NCBI GenBank assembly: GCA_942492115.1
Contig: CALODL010000032.1
Span: 1-49,569, forward strand
Length of the DNA: 49,569 bases
Direction: 5' to 3'
From: CALODL01 sp942492115
GTDB taxonomy: Bacteria > Planctomycetota > Phycisphaerae > UBA1845 > CAIVHJ01
The position numbers were made by a program, and so were the translations under genes. The notes under the pieces were generated by a model that worked only from the letters and a program-made list of their open reading frames with translations, ran no database searches and was not told where the DNA came from. Positions 34,642 through 43,376 of this stretch are shown in pieces (positions within the stretch are counted from its first letter, which is position 1; each line of letters opens with the position of its first letter).

Positions 34642-35202
34642 ATGTCACGTCTTCAGGCCATCCGCAGGACAGCCTCAGCCAGAGTCATTCTTCTCGCAAC
34701 AGGTGCCGCGTTGACCCTCTCGGGGATCGCGCTCGCCGAAATCCTTGAATTCGGTGCACCGATCGACGGCAAACAGGCCGCGAATTGTGCGGGCACGGGA
34801 TCGGAGGGCACCGGCTTCGGATACTTCACGCTCGACACCGAGACCGGCGAAGTGAACTACAACATTACATTCCAGGGCTTGGGCTTTCCTGAAACAGTGG
34901 CCCATGTGCACGCCCCTGCACCACCGTGCTCCCAATCAACGGCATTGTACGACCTGCCAACGGGCAGCCCCAAGATCGGTTCGACCACCCTCGATGCCGG
35001 CGAGATGCAGGACATGATCGATGGCCTGCACTACATCAACATCCACACGACCGAATTCGCCCAGGCGGGTGAGATCCGTGGCCAGATCCTGCTGGCCAAG
35101 AACGGCGTGCCTACGACATCAGAGTGGGGCATCATCTTCATGGCCACGATGCTGCTCGTCGGTGGCGCTGTGTTGATCAGTCGCAGGCCGACACCTGCCT
35201 GA
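34642..35202 (+). CDS. Exported CHRD-domain protein with IPTL-like sorting tail
   Basis: This 186-residue protein starts at an ATG with AGGAGG 6 bp upstream, and its signal peptide ends near residue 32 (I-A-L-A-E). Residues ~35-152 form a single CHRD domain: G-T-G-F-G-Y-F-T-L-D-T-E-T-G-E-V-N-Y, A-H-V-H-A-P-A, and Y-I-N-I-H-T-T-E-F-x-x-G-E-I-R-G-Q-I-L. CHRD domains occur in chordin and many bacterial surface proteins and are of unclear function. The C-terminus has V-P-T-T-S-E-W-G, a hydrophobic stretch and S-R-R-P-T, an IPTL-CTERM-like signal close to that of the protein at 26923. It is flanked by its own promoter and a strong terminator, so it is monocistronic. Confidence 0.9.
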   Translation: MSRLQAIRRTASARVILLATGAALTLSGIALAEILEFGAPIDGKQAANCAGTGSEGTGFGYFTLDTETGEVNYNITFQGLGFPETVAHVHAPAPPCSQSTALYDLPTGSPKIGSTTLDAGEMQDMIDGLHYINIHTTEFAQAGEIRGQILLAKNGVPTTSEWGIIFMATMLLVGGAVLISRRPTPA

Positions 35203-35228
35203 TATCCACGTTCTGTACGACCCATCAC

Positions 35229-35254
35229 GGCTGCCCATCCGGCAGCCTTTTTTT
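35229..35254 (+). terminator. Rho-independent terminator of the CHRD gene
   Basis: A perfect 7-bp stem, GGCTGCC / GGCAGCC, with a 5-nt loop is followed by seven T. It lies 26 bp after the stop. Confidence 0.92.
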
Positions 35255-35298
35255 GTGCGACGCTCGATGTCGTCATCCGACCCTGCACTGCGACCGCC

Positions 35299-38199
35299 AT
35301 GAACAGCCGCCATGTCATCGGGATCGGATGCGTCGTCGGATGCGGCGTGGCAACGCTGGTGTATGAGTCGTGCTGGATTCGCCAATCGACCTTGATCTTC
35401 GGCGCGGCCACAATGGCGTTGAGCACCGTCGTCGCCGTGTTCTTTGCGGGCATGGCGCTCGGTAGCGCGTACTTCGGCCGACATCCATCGAACCGACCAT
35501 TGCACCGGGCTGCGGGCATGCAGGTGGCGCTGGGCCTGTACGGCTATGCCAGCCCGCATGTCTTCTCTGCGGCGGACGCCCTGTTCGGCCGCCTCTACCC
35601 ACATCTCGCCCACTCGGCCATCGCATTGTCGGGGTTGCGGATCGCCGTAGTCGGCGCGGTCCTGCTCATCCCCACGATACTGATGGGCGCAACGCTTCCA
35701 CTGGTCTGCGGCGCAGCCCTGCGCCCCGGGCGTCGAATCGGCGGCACCGTTGGCGCGCTGTATGCGCTCAATACCCTGGGTGCCGCGGTCGGGTGCCTGG
35801 CATGCGGGTACTGGCTGATTCCCGAACTGGGGATCACGCATGCCCTCCAGTGTGCGGCCGGCCTGTACGGGCTCTGCGCACTGGGCCTGTGGTACGCGAG
35901 CGGACCACACACTGCGCCTCCGCCGCGCGCTGCTGCCAATGACCATGCCGTCGATCGGGTCATCTATGTCCTGTTCTTTCTCAGCGGCGTCGTCTTCCTG
36001 GGCAACGAGGTTCTGTGGACCCGCTTTCTCGGTCTGCTGATCGACAACACCGTGCACAGCTATACGATCATCCTGACCATCATCCTCCTGGGCATCGTCA
36101 TCGGCAGTGCCGCGACGGCAGCGCTCAGTGATCGCCTGCAGCGGCGTGCCCTGGCCTTCGGCGGACTGCAGGTGTTGTTCGGAATGGTCAGTCTCGCAGC
36201 CTTGTCGCTGCCGGCCACCTGGTGGCGCGGTGCACTGGGCGACGCGAATGCGCTGCGGACCTGGCTGGTGTGCGGCGCCGTGCTCGGGCCCCCGGCCGTC
36301 CTGGCAGGCGCGGCCTTCCCCGTCGCACTCCGCATGGTCGTCGACGATCCCGGGCGTGCAGCCGCGGGCGTGGGCCAACTGTTAGCGGCCAACACGTTCG
36401 GCGGTATCGTGGGTTCACTGGCTGTCGGCTTCATCCTGTTACCCGGCGTGGGGCTGCACGCCACCCTGCTGGCGATCACGGGACTCAGTGTGGTCATCGG
36501 TATGATCGCCTGGATCCGCATTGAACGAGCGGGCGTGGGCGCGTGCCTGGCGCGCTGCGCCGTATGCACGCTGATGTGGGGCGCGGTCCCAATGTGGAGT
36601 ACGACGACGTTGCCCCTCGACTACCTCACGCACCGCGGAGAACTCGTCGACTTCCGTGAGGGGCTCTCGACACATCTGGCCGTCGTCCGCCGCAATAACG
36701 ATACGCACCTCGAAATGAACGGCCAGTGGCAGGGTCGGCGGCGCCGTGGCCATCAGATCATGGCCGCACATGTTCCGATGATCCTGCACCCCGAACCGCG
36801 CCGGGTCGCCGTGGTCGGACTCGGAACGGGCCAGACCGCCAGCCGCTTCCTGTTCTACGACATCGAACGTCTCGATGCGATCGATCTCGAGCCCGGCCTG
36901 CCCGAGTTGATCTCCAACCACTTCGATGGTGCCTGGCTGGGGGATCCGCGGGTCGCCGTCGTGCTCCAGGATGGGCGCAATCACCTGCACCATACGGCGT
37001 CGACCTACGACATCATTTCGCTCGAAGTGGGCCAGATCTTCCGTCCGGGCGTCGCCTCGTTCTACACTGCCGAGTTCTATGATCACGCCCGTGCACGACT
37101 CAGCGCCGGTGGTCTGTTGTGCCAGTTCGTACCACTCGCCGCCTTGCGCGCCGACGAACTGCGCACCATCGTGCGCACGTTCCTCGATGCCTTCCCCGAG
37201 GCGGCCCTGTGGTACAACACCTCCGAATGCATCCTGATCGGCCGGCACGATGGGACGCTGAGCGTCACCACGCACCAGCTCGCCCGCCTGACGACCCTTG
37301 CGGCCGTGCACGCCGACCTGCAGTACGCCCACTGGGGCGGACCCGCCCAGTGGCTCAACCAGGCAGGTGTTTTTCTAGGTGGCTTCATGATCGGAGCGGA
37401 CGGTTTGAGCGCTCTGGCCGGGACCGGCCCGCTGTACCACGATGACCGCCCGGTCCTCGAGTACGGCATCCAGCGTTATCCCGAGCAGGCCGAACTCGAC
37501 ACGGTGCCCCTGCTGCGAGAACATCTCTCGCCGATTACGGACATACTCGATTTCACTCCGGACAACAGTCTCGTCGACACCGCACGCAGCATCCGCACGA
37601 GCAACATCCACGACATCGTAGCGTCCGCGTATCGCCGCAGCGCCGTCGAGCGACAGGCCACGACACTCGCGCAGCGGATTGCCCTGTTACAGCAGGCCGT
37701 CGACGCGAACCCGCTCGATGTCGAGACGCTACGCTTGCTGGGCGACGCATTGCTCGTCTCGAGCAGCGCGGAAGCCGAAGCGCACTACATCAGAGCAGTC
37801 GCCATCGACCCCCTGAACGCCATCGCCAGACACCACCTGGCGCGGGCGCTGCACTTCCAGGGGAAACTGGACGAGTCCATTGCACACTATGGCCTGGCGA
37901 TCGAACTCACGCCCGACGATGCGACGGCCCGCGCCAACTTCGGAGCCGCACTGGCTGCGGCCGATCGATTGGAGGATGCGCTGGAACAGCTGGTCTACGC
38001 CCTGCGGCTGCGGCCACGGTTTCCGCACGCCGCGGAGAATTTCGACAAGGTCCTGGCCCAATTGGGCAACCGTCCGGCGCGGGATCCACGCGTGTTGGCC
38101 GCGACCCTGCTGCGTCTGGCCGAGCGGCTCGACGACGACTCGACCCGCGACCACGCCGACCGCTTGCGCCGGGTCGCGCAGGCCTTGACCGACGCCTGA
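35299..38199 (+). CDS. MFS-like membrane / spermidine-synthase-like / TPR fusion protein
   Basis: This 966-residue protein has roughly twelve or more membrane helices in residues ~1-440 (for example A-V-F-F-A-G-M-A-L-G-S-A-Y-F-G), typical of the fused MFS/spermidine synthase family. Residues ~500-680 form a Rossmann methyltransferase-like domain with V-V-G-L-G-T-G-Q-T, acidic I-D-L-E-P, D-G-R-N-H-L and the family line G-V-A-S-F-Y-T-A-E-F-Y. The catalytic acidic pair of true aminopropyltransferases is not evident, so polyamine synthesis should not be assumed. The last ~180 residues are TPR repeats (A-R-H-H-L-A-R-A-L-H-F-Q-G-K-L-D-E-S-I-A-H-Y). No strong ribosome site precedes the ATG at 35299. 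It converges on the calcium-repeat protein gene with a 43-bp gap. Confidence 0.88.
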   Translation: MNSRHVIGIGCVVGCGVATLVYESCWIRQSTLIFGAATMALSTVVAVFFAGMALGSAYFGRHPSNRPLHRAAGMQVALGLYGYASPHVFSAADALFGRLYPHLAHSAIALSGLRIAVVGAVLLIPTILMGATLPLVCGAALRPGRRIGGTVGALYALNTLGAAVGCLACGYWLIPELGITHALQCAAGLYGLCALGLWYASGPHTAPPPRAAANDHAVDRVIYVLFFLSGVVFLGNEVLWTRFLGLLIDNTVHSYTIILTIILLGIVIGSAATAALSDRLQRRALAFGGLQVLFGMVSLAALSLPATWWRGALGDANALRTWLVCGAVLGPPAVLAGAAFPVALRMVVDDPGRAAAGVGQLLAANTFGGIVGSLAVGFILLPGVGLHATLLAITGLSVVIGMIAWIRIERAGVGACLARCAVCTLMWGAVPMWSTTTLPLDYLTHRGELVDFREGLSTHLAVVRRNNDTHLEMNGQWQGRRRRGHQIMAAHVPMILHPEPRRVAVVGLGTGQTASRFLFYDIERLDAIDLEPGLPELISNHFDGAWLGDPRVAVVLQDGRNHLHHTASTYDIISLEVGQIFRPGVASFYTAEFYDHARARLSAGGLLCQFVPLAALRADELRTIVRTFLDAFPEAALWYNTSECILIGRHDGTLSVTTHQLARLTTLAAVHADLQYAHWGGPAQWLNQAGVFLGGFMIGADGLSALAGTGPLYHDDRPVLEYGIQRYPEQAELDTVPLLREHLSPITDILDFTPDNSLVDTARSIRTSNIHDIVASAYRRSAVERQATTLAQRIALLQQAVDANPLDVETLRLLGDALLVSSSAEAEAHYIRAVAIDPLNAIARHHLARALHFQGKLDESIAHYGLAIELTPDDATARANFGAALAAADRLEDALEQLVYALRLRPRFPHAAENFDKVLAQLGNRPARDPRVLAATLLRLAERLDDDSTRDHADRLRRVAQALTDA

Positions 38200-38215
38200 C
38201 TCCGACGCCTCGGAG
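38200..38215. terminator. Short hairpin between convergent genes
   Basis: CTCCGA-CGCC-TCGGAG is a perfect 6-bp stem with a tetraloop immediately after the stop at 38199. It lacks a T tract, so its terminator role is uncertain. Confidence 0.35.
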
Positions 38216-38242
38216 GACGGCAGCCGCGCGGTGCGCGGGTGA

Positions 38243-41200
38243 TCAGCGAATTTGAACCATCACACTCGTCGTGGGCACGCCGGCAATGCCGATCGTCTCG
38301 CGCGATCGGGTGGGGAACAGAAATGTACGGCGATCCGAGTCCTGTGGGTCGTACAGCAACTCGATCGTGAAACGACCCACCGCGTGCCGGCTCGCACGGT
38401 AGGTGTAGGTTGCCAGGTACTGCCCCGCGGGCACTGCACTGCCAGCACCGTCGAGGCCGACGACCACCTGCGCCGTGTCGATGTTGAACGCCTGCCATGG
38501 CCTCTGTCCGGCGAACGGGTGGTCCTTGCGCTCATGAACCGCGATATCGACGAGTTCGAGAAAGCCGCGGCGTCCGCCGACGGTGCCAACGTGCAATTGA
38601 TAGCCACGCAGGTCGGGTAGCGCTGTGGCCGTCATGATGTGGACATCGAAGAGTTGTCCCGGACGCACGCGCTGTGGCGCAGCGACCATTGAGATGCGGC
38701 AGGCGGCAATTTCGACCACGGCAGGGCCGACGTCAGGCCGCGGAGAGCCGCCGTCGGTGCACAGCGTACTGCACGAGTTGATGCCGGCGAACGCATTCAG
38801 CGCCTGCCACACATCATTGCCGTCGCACACGCCGTCAGGCGAGCATGATCCGGCGTGTCCGCCCGAATCGACGTTCATGACCCACGGTGGAGTGTCTGCA
38901 CACGGGTAGGCCCCGCCTCCCGGAACTTCATTTGCAAAACAATTCAGCACATGAAAACGGTCATTGCCATCGACGGTTCCGTCCGCCTCGCATTGTCCAA
39001 AAGCCCCACCCATGTCGGCATGAATCGTGGCCGTACCCACGCAACGACGGTCCACACAGGACCAGAACACGCAGGTATCATCACGTGTCGAACTCATGTC
39101 GAGATCAGCGCAGTCTGCAATCAGTGTGCACACCTCGCAGGAATCCGGCACACCATTGCCGTTGAGATCGGGCAGTGTACCCGCAGCCAGATCGCAGATG
39201 TCCTGCACGCCGTTGTCGTCGCAGTCATCCTGGGCCTCACAGGCATCAAGAAGTCCGTTGCCGTTGCAATCATCGCCCAGGACGCCTACGTCGCAAATAT
39301 CCTGGACTCCGTTGTCGTTACAATCAAAATACGGTTCGCAGGCATCCAGGACGAGATTGTCGTTGCAGTCGGCATCCGGGCCCAAGATATCGCAGGCATC
39401 GACGACGCCGTTGTTGTCACAGTCCGGTTCGCATTCATCGGGTACACCATTCTCGTCACAATCCAGGCTGGTGCCGTCAGCGATGTCACAGCTGTCGCCA
39501 AGCTGGTTATTCTGACAATCTTCTTGATGGGCATCGCATGCATCCGGCACGCCATTGCCGTCGCAGTCGCCGACGCTGCCGTCGGCCAGTTCACACACAT
39601 CACCCACGCCGTTTTGCTGGCAGTCCAGCTGTGCGGGATTGAACAATGCACAATTGTCCAGTGCATCGATGACCCCGTCCCCGTCGCTGTCGGCATCACA
39701 CTCGTCCAGCATTCCGTTGCCGTCATCATCGGAACCGCCGCCATCCAGCAAGTCGCAGATGTCCGGGATGTTGTTCTCGTTGCAGTCCAACACGAGTTGA
39801 CACTGATCATCGACGCCATCGCCATTGCAGTCGGAGACCGGCGTTGCACAACTATCGAGCACGCCGTCGGCGTCGCAATCGGCCTCCACGGGGAACTCGA
39901 GGGTCACCTGGACCCATGACTCCGGGCAGTAGTCCTCGGCTCCGGGCGGGCTGACGTTGAAGTTGGGAACGATCGAAAGAGTTCGCGTGGTCGTGAGCGC
40001 ATCATTGAACAGTTCGGCAGACACCCAGATGTCCGCGGTGTCCTCTGGACACGGAACGTTGCCAAAACCAGTGGTCATCACGTGGCCGACGTGCCAACCG
40101 TCGAGGTAGATGTGCAAGCTCTCGGTCTGCGCGTCGACATCGGCACGGGCCTGAAAGCGCATCCGAATGTCACCGATGGCCCACGGCGGCTGGCTGATGA
40201 CGAAATCCTGCGGGCTGCCATAGTAGATCGGACTGAGTATCGGAGAACTGACCGTGTGGATCATGATCCCTTCGCACGCATCCGGCACATCATTGCCGTT
40301 GCAGTCGTCGACACTGCCGGCTGCGATCTCGCATACGTCGCCTACTCCGTTCTGATTGCAATCGGCCTGATCAGTATTGAATAGCGCCGGACAATTGTCG
40401 CACGCATCCAGAACACCATCGAAATCGACGTCCGGCTGCGAGACACAAACATCGAGCACCCCGTCGTTATCGCAATCCCAGTCCGCGCCATATTCGATGC
40501 GCAGCTGGACCCACGCAAAGACACACCCGACGACATATCCACGGGCCACGAGTTCAACGGCCGGATCGGCACCCGTCGAATTATTGAACAACGCCGCCGG
40601 AATACTCAGTGTGTCCTGCGTGCATACGCAGTTCGACGCACTGTTCTCGAACAACGTACCGACATAGTTGCCATTGACCATGACATCGAACGCGTCGTCC
40701 TCGAACAGCGTATTGATCGTATCGACGGTCAAAGTGACGTCCGTGATGGCCTTGGGCGCAGCGGTCACGATGTATTGCTGGGGCACAGCCGTGACGGCTG
40801 GCGCCAGCCTGGGAGAGATGCTGACGAATGGAGCATCCATCTCACATTCATCGGGAATGCCGTTACCCTGGCAATCAACGCTCGTTCCCGCATCGATCTC
40901 GCATGCGTCCCCCACACCGTTGAGCTGACAATCTGCCTGCGTCGGGTTGGGCAACATGCAATTGTCGCAGTCATCGACGATACCATCCCCGTCGCTGTCG
41001 GGCTCGCACACATCGAGCACACCATCGTCGTCGCAATCACCCTCTGCCTGATAAGCAATGTCGACTTGCACATACGAAATGCAGTTGTCTTCAACATAGA
41101 CGCTCGGCTCGAGTTCGATGACCGGCCACGCCCCGGCGGCAGCGTTGAACACCTCTGGTGCAACGACGACCTCCGTGATCACGAACTGACACGATGCGCC

Positions 41201-41557
41201 ATCCACAGCGAGATACGTTCCAATGCAGGTCCCATTGACATGCAGTGCGTAGCGCTCCGAGTAGTTGTCGAACTCTCCGGAGCTCTTGATCGTGATCGTC
41301 ACGTCTCCGACTGCCGCAGGAACATTCACGAACTCGTAGACTTGCGGGCTGTCGGCATGAAACGGCATGAGGTTCGGCGTCGAGGCCGTAAACAGCTTGA
41401 CCAGTTCCTGATCGTCGGGGACGCCATTGTCATCACAATCCTCCACCGCCATCGCGGCCTGCCCGACGAACGCGGACGCCCGGAAGTCCATCCCGCTCGC
41501 CCCCATATACAACGGCAAGAGGATGCACGCGCGCACACACTCAGATACGATCGACAT
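38243..41557 (-). CDS. Large secreted calcium-repeat protein with three beta domains and dockerin/cohesin-like cassette
   Basis: This protein of about 1,104 residues starts at ATG 41557, with GAGGG about 8 bp upstream and a signal-like leader. It contains three related ~130-residue beta domains (~50-190, 240-375, 430-570). Each carries a line like [AP]-x-A-[IV]-G-D-[IV]-x-[IM] followed by a short G-x-[HY]-[VI]-G-x-[VL] motif, and each is followed by thrombospondin-3-like calcium repeats (D-x-D-x-D-G-V-x-D-x-C). Residues ~570-800 are a long run of such repeats (N-G-V-P-D-x-C-D, N-G-L-L-D-A-C-E). The C-terminal ~300 residues are the cassette shared with the proteins ending at 1292 and 9474: D-T-C-V-FW-S-C, two dockerin-like loops (DGNDRFHVLNCFAN; DGNDVWQALNAF), then a beta domain with RGYQLHVG and RRTFLF. 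No catalytic domain is seen; a structural or adhesive surface role is inferred. Confidence 0.88.
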   Translation of the reverse strand: MSIVSECVRACILLPLYMGASGMDFRASAFVGQAAMAVEDCDDNGVPDDQELVKLFTASTPNLMPFHADSPQVYEFVNVPAAVGDVTITIKSSGEFDNYSERYALHVNGTCIGTYLAVDGASCQFVITEVVVAPEVFNAAAGAWPVIELEPSVYVEDNCISYVQVDIAYQAEGDCDDDGVLDVCEPDSDGDGIVDDCDNCMLPNPTQADCQLNGVGDACEIDAGTSVDCQGNGIPDECEMDAPFVSISPRLAPAVTAVPQQYIVTAAPKAITDVTLTVDTINTLFEDDAFDVMVNGNYVGTLFENSASNCVCTQDTLSIPAALFNNSTGADPAVELVARGYVVGCVFAWVQLRIEYGADWDCDNDGVLDVCVSQPDVDFDGVLDACDNCPALFNTDQADCNQNGVGDVCEIAAGSVDDCNGNDVPDACEGIMIHTVSSPILSPIYYGSPQDFVISQPPWAIGDIRMRFQARADVDAQTESLHIYLDGWHVGHVMTTGFGNVPCPEDTADIWVSAELFNDALTTTRTLSIVPNFNVSPPGAEDYCPESWVQVTLEFPVEADCDADGVLDSCATPVSDCNGDGVDDQCQLVLDCNENNIPDICDLLDGGGSDDDGNGMLDECDADSDGDGVIDALDNCALFNPAQLDCQQNGVGDVCELADGSVGDCDGNGVPDACDAHQEDCQNNQLGDSCDIADGTSLDCDENGVPDECEPDCDNNGVVDACDILGPDADCNDNLVLDACEPYFDCNDNGVQDICDVGVLGDDCNGNGLLDACEAQDDCDDNGVQDICDLAAGTLPDLNGNGVPDSCEVCTLIADCADLDMSSTRDDTCVFWSCVDRRCVGTATIHADMGGAFGQCEADGTVDGNDRFHVLNCFANEVPGGGAYPCADTPPWVMNVDSGGHAGSCSPDGVCDGNDVWQALNAFAGINSCSTLCTDGGSPRPDVGPAVVEIAACRISMVAAPQRVRPGQLFDVHIMTATALPDLRGYQLHVGTVGGRRGFLELVDIAVHERKDHPFAGQRPWQAFNIDTAQVVVGLDGAGSAVPAGQYLATYTYRASRHAVGRFTIELLYDPQDSDRRTFLFPTRSRETIGIAGVPTTSVMVQIR

Positions 41558-42112
41558 GGTTCTGGCCCTCGATTCGGTAAGTACCTCTCTGTACTAACTG
41601 CCACGTCGTGGACCATTTGCCGACAAGAATTCCGGTCCAGGCCCACGCGTTGGCCACAGCGCCACCAGTAACCGGCGATCTCATCCTGGCCTTCATGCAG
41701 CACGGCATGGGCGACGCCTGTGACGGGCATGAGCAGGCGTTGACGTGGCGACTCATTTCATCTATGCTCTTGAACTCACGACCTTCTATGGTCCACCCTC
41801 TTCCCGAAGACCTGCCCGCAACCGCGCGTAACTCTCCCCGATTTGGACTGGTCACTGAGGCTCATGAGCTTGGCGTTGAGGCGTGGCCACGTTGGCAAAG
41901 CCCTTTCTGTCAGGCACACACCGTGCGGCACAGTCGCACTCAGAAAGTCCCATCGTCGAATTCCCGCGACATATCAGCACTGCTTTCACGAGTATGGGTC
42001 GTTCTCACGCCGGTCACCTGCCCGCATTGCGGTGTTGTGGTCACGTCGCGTGGAAGTCGTCCTGTGCTGCTACGACCGGGCCATTCAGCAACGGACTCTC
42101 ATGGAGAATCAA
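41558..42112. other. Divergent intergenic region / long leader of the RRM gene
   Basis: This 555-bp region separates the large calcium-repeat gene (leftward) from the RRM gene (rightward). Short open frames cross it without ribosome sites. A 5' leader of up to several hundred nt for the RRM gene is possible, as in some cold-shock RNA-binding protein genes, but no structure is convincing by eye. Confidence 0.4.
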
Positions 42113-42391
42113 ATGAGTAAGAAACTGTATGTTGGCAACCTCAGCTACGAAGTCGGCAAACCGGACCTGGAGAAGATGTTCGCCGCCCACGGCACCGTGG
42201 ACAGCGCTGACGTGATCATGGATCGCGATACGGGCCAGAGCAAGGGCTTCGGGTTCGTCGAAATGAGCTCCAGCACCGAAGCAACGGCTGCGATCGCCGC
42301 GCTGGATGGCCAGGACCATGGTGGCCGCGCGCTCAAGGTCAACGAAGCCAAGCCGCGCGAATCCGGCGGCAATCGCGGCTTCAACCGCTAG
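42113..42391 (+). CDS. Small RRM-type RNA-binding protein
   Basis: This 92-residue protein has one RNA-recognition motif: RNP2 is L5-Y-V-G-N-L-S, and RNP1 is K44-G-F-G-F-V-E-M with aromatic RNA-contact residues present at Y6, F46 and F48. A short tail G-G-N-R-G-F-N-R resembles glycine/arginine-rich ends of bacterial RRM proteins, which are often cold-induced RNA chaperones in cyanobacteria and planctomycetes. The ATG at 42113 is favoured by GGAG 6 bp upstream; an in-frame ATG four codons earlier overlaps that site. The target RNA is unknown. Confidence 0.92.
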   Translation: MSKKLYVGNLSYEVGKPDLEKMFAAHGTVDSADVIMDRDTGQSKGFGFVEMSSSTEATAAIAALDGQDHGGRALKVNEAKPRESGGNRGFNR

Positions 42392-42555
42392 GTTGTCCGC
42401 GCCACGGAACGCGTGGTGCCGCACACGACCACACAAGCACCTGGTCACTCCAGGAGCTGACCGTTATCGCAACGGGCTTGGGTACCTCGCGCAGCTGTTC
42501 GAGCAGCGCGAGGTGCCCATGGTCCGTGAGTTCGTCGGCGGGTTTAGGTATGGGT

Positions 42556-42993
42556 TCAGTCCGCCTCCGGCAACGGTCGTCGAAAACCCCAGCTGGCGGC
42601 CAGCGCGTCCGCTGCATCCTCCGGATCCTGAATGGCACCCCACCCTCCGTTCCGCAGATAGGCGTGGGCCAGCTCGTGCGCAATCACATAGTGTGCGAAG
42701 TCCTCCCGGCAGTCCGCGAGGTTCGGCTTCAGGACCACCGAGCGACTGCCCTGTCCTTCCGACGTGGGGCGGGCCATCCAGACCGTGCGTCCCCGCCCCG
42801 GCAAGTAATTATCCACCGTCAATCGAAATGCAGAATCCTCGAGGAAGTCGGCACGCGCCGCCTGGGGCAACTTCTGTAACACGGCCACGATTCGTGAGGC
42901 CAGAGGCGCGAGCTCGACCGAGCGCGCGACGTATTCGCGAATCGTCTCGGGGGGCGTACCGCCTGCCTCTGTGGTTCCAATCAGCTGTCCCAT
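42556..42993 (-). CDS. HExxH putative zinc metalloprotein
   Basis: This 145-residue protein has a zinc-peptidase-type motif, I-A-H106-E107-L-A-H110-A-Y-L. The downstream segment D-P-E-D-A-A-D-A-L-A-A-S-W-G-F resembles the third-ligand region of small metallopeptidase-like proteins (E-x-E-A-D-x-L-A-x-x-W-G-F). No signal peptide is seen, so it is probably cytoplasmic. The ATG at 42993 is chosen, with GGAG about 10 bp upstream; a GTG 11 codons earlier is possible. It converges on the RRM gene with 164 bp between. Proteolytic activity is not proven. Confidence 0.75.
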   Translation of the reverse strand: MGQLIGTTEAGGTPPETIREYVARSVELAPLASRIVAVLQKLPQAARADFLEDSAFRLTVDNYLPGRGRTVWMARPTSEGQGSRSVVLKPNLADCREDFAHYVIAHELAHAYLRNGGWGAIQDPEDAADALAASWGFRRPLPEAD

Positions 42994-43376
42994 ATGCCGC
43001 ACTCTCCACGTGCTCAATGAATGCACTTCTCATGCGTCTTCCAAGTCGGCCTGTCACCCGCCAGCGCCGATGTGGGCCCCTGCACTGCATGACAATATAC
43101 GTCATGAGCTGATTTCAAACCGAAACCAAGTTTCACGACCACCAATCGTACACCGGCGCACGCACCGCCCCCCCTCAACGCCCTGCACGGCAGCGCACAG
43201 CACACCTCAGCCCACCCAGGCCCACGCTCAGGGCACACCCAGACGATCACGGTGACGAGATTCGGGCGTTAGGGGCGGAACCAGTCCTCGAGCGCTGGGC
43301 GCATGCAAGTGCGCATGAACAGGGACAGCCACCCTGTCGTAGTGACTGTCCCCGTGTCGTGCCGTACATTGCGACC
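42994..43376. other. Intergenic region, 383 bp
   Basis: I see no gene here. The 3' side carries the hairpin at 43322-43352; the middle is C-rich on the plus strand without recognisable signals. Confidence 0.4.
43322..43352 (-). terminator. Terminator-like hairpin after the ten-cysteine-module gene
   Basis: GGGACAG pairs perfectly with CTGTCCC across a 17-nt loop that itself contains CCCTGTC, so alternative foldings exist. It lies 24 bp past the stop at 43377, and no strong T tract follows. Confidence 0.45.

Noticed and set aside
35299..38199. Assignment of the MFS fusion as a true spermidine synthase
   Set aside because: The methyltransferase-like core is present but the catalytic acidic residues of aminopropyltransferases are not evident, so a polyamine role is not claimed.
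38855..39919. Plus-strand 354-residue frame rich in V, I, A and H
   Set aside because: It is antisense to the calcium repeats of the leftward secreted protein; the repeat Asp/Asn codons read as Val/Ile on the other strand.
41760..41860. Possible tRNA relic on the minus strand (GGTCGTGAGTTCAAGAGC)
   Set aside because: It resembles a T-arm junction, but the T stem does not pair and no anticodon or acceptor arm can be built around it.
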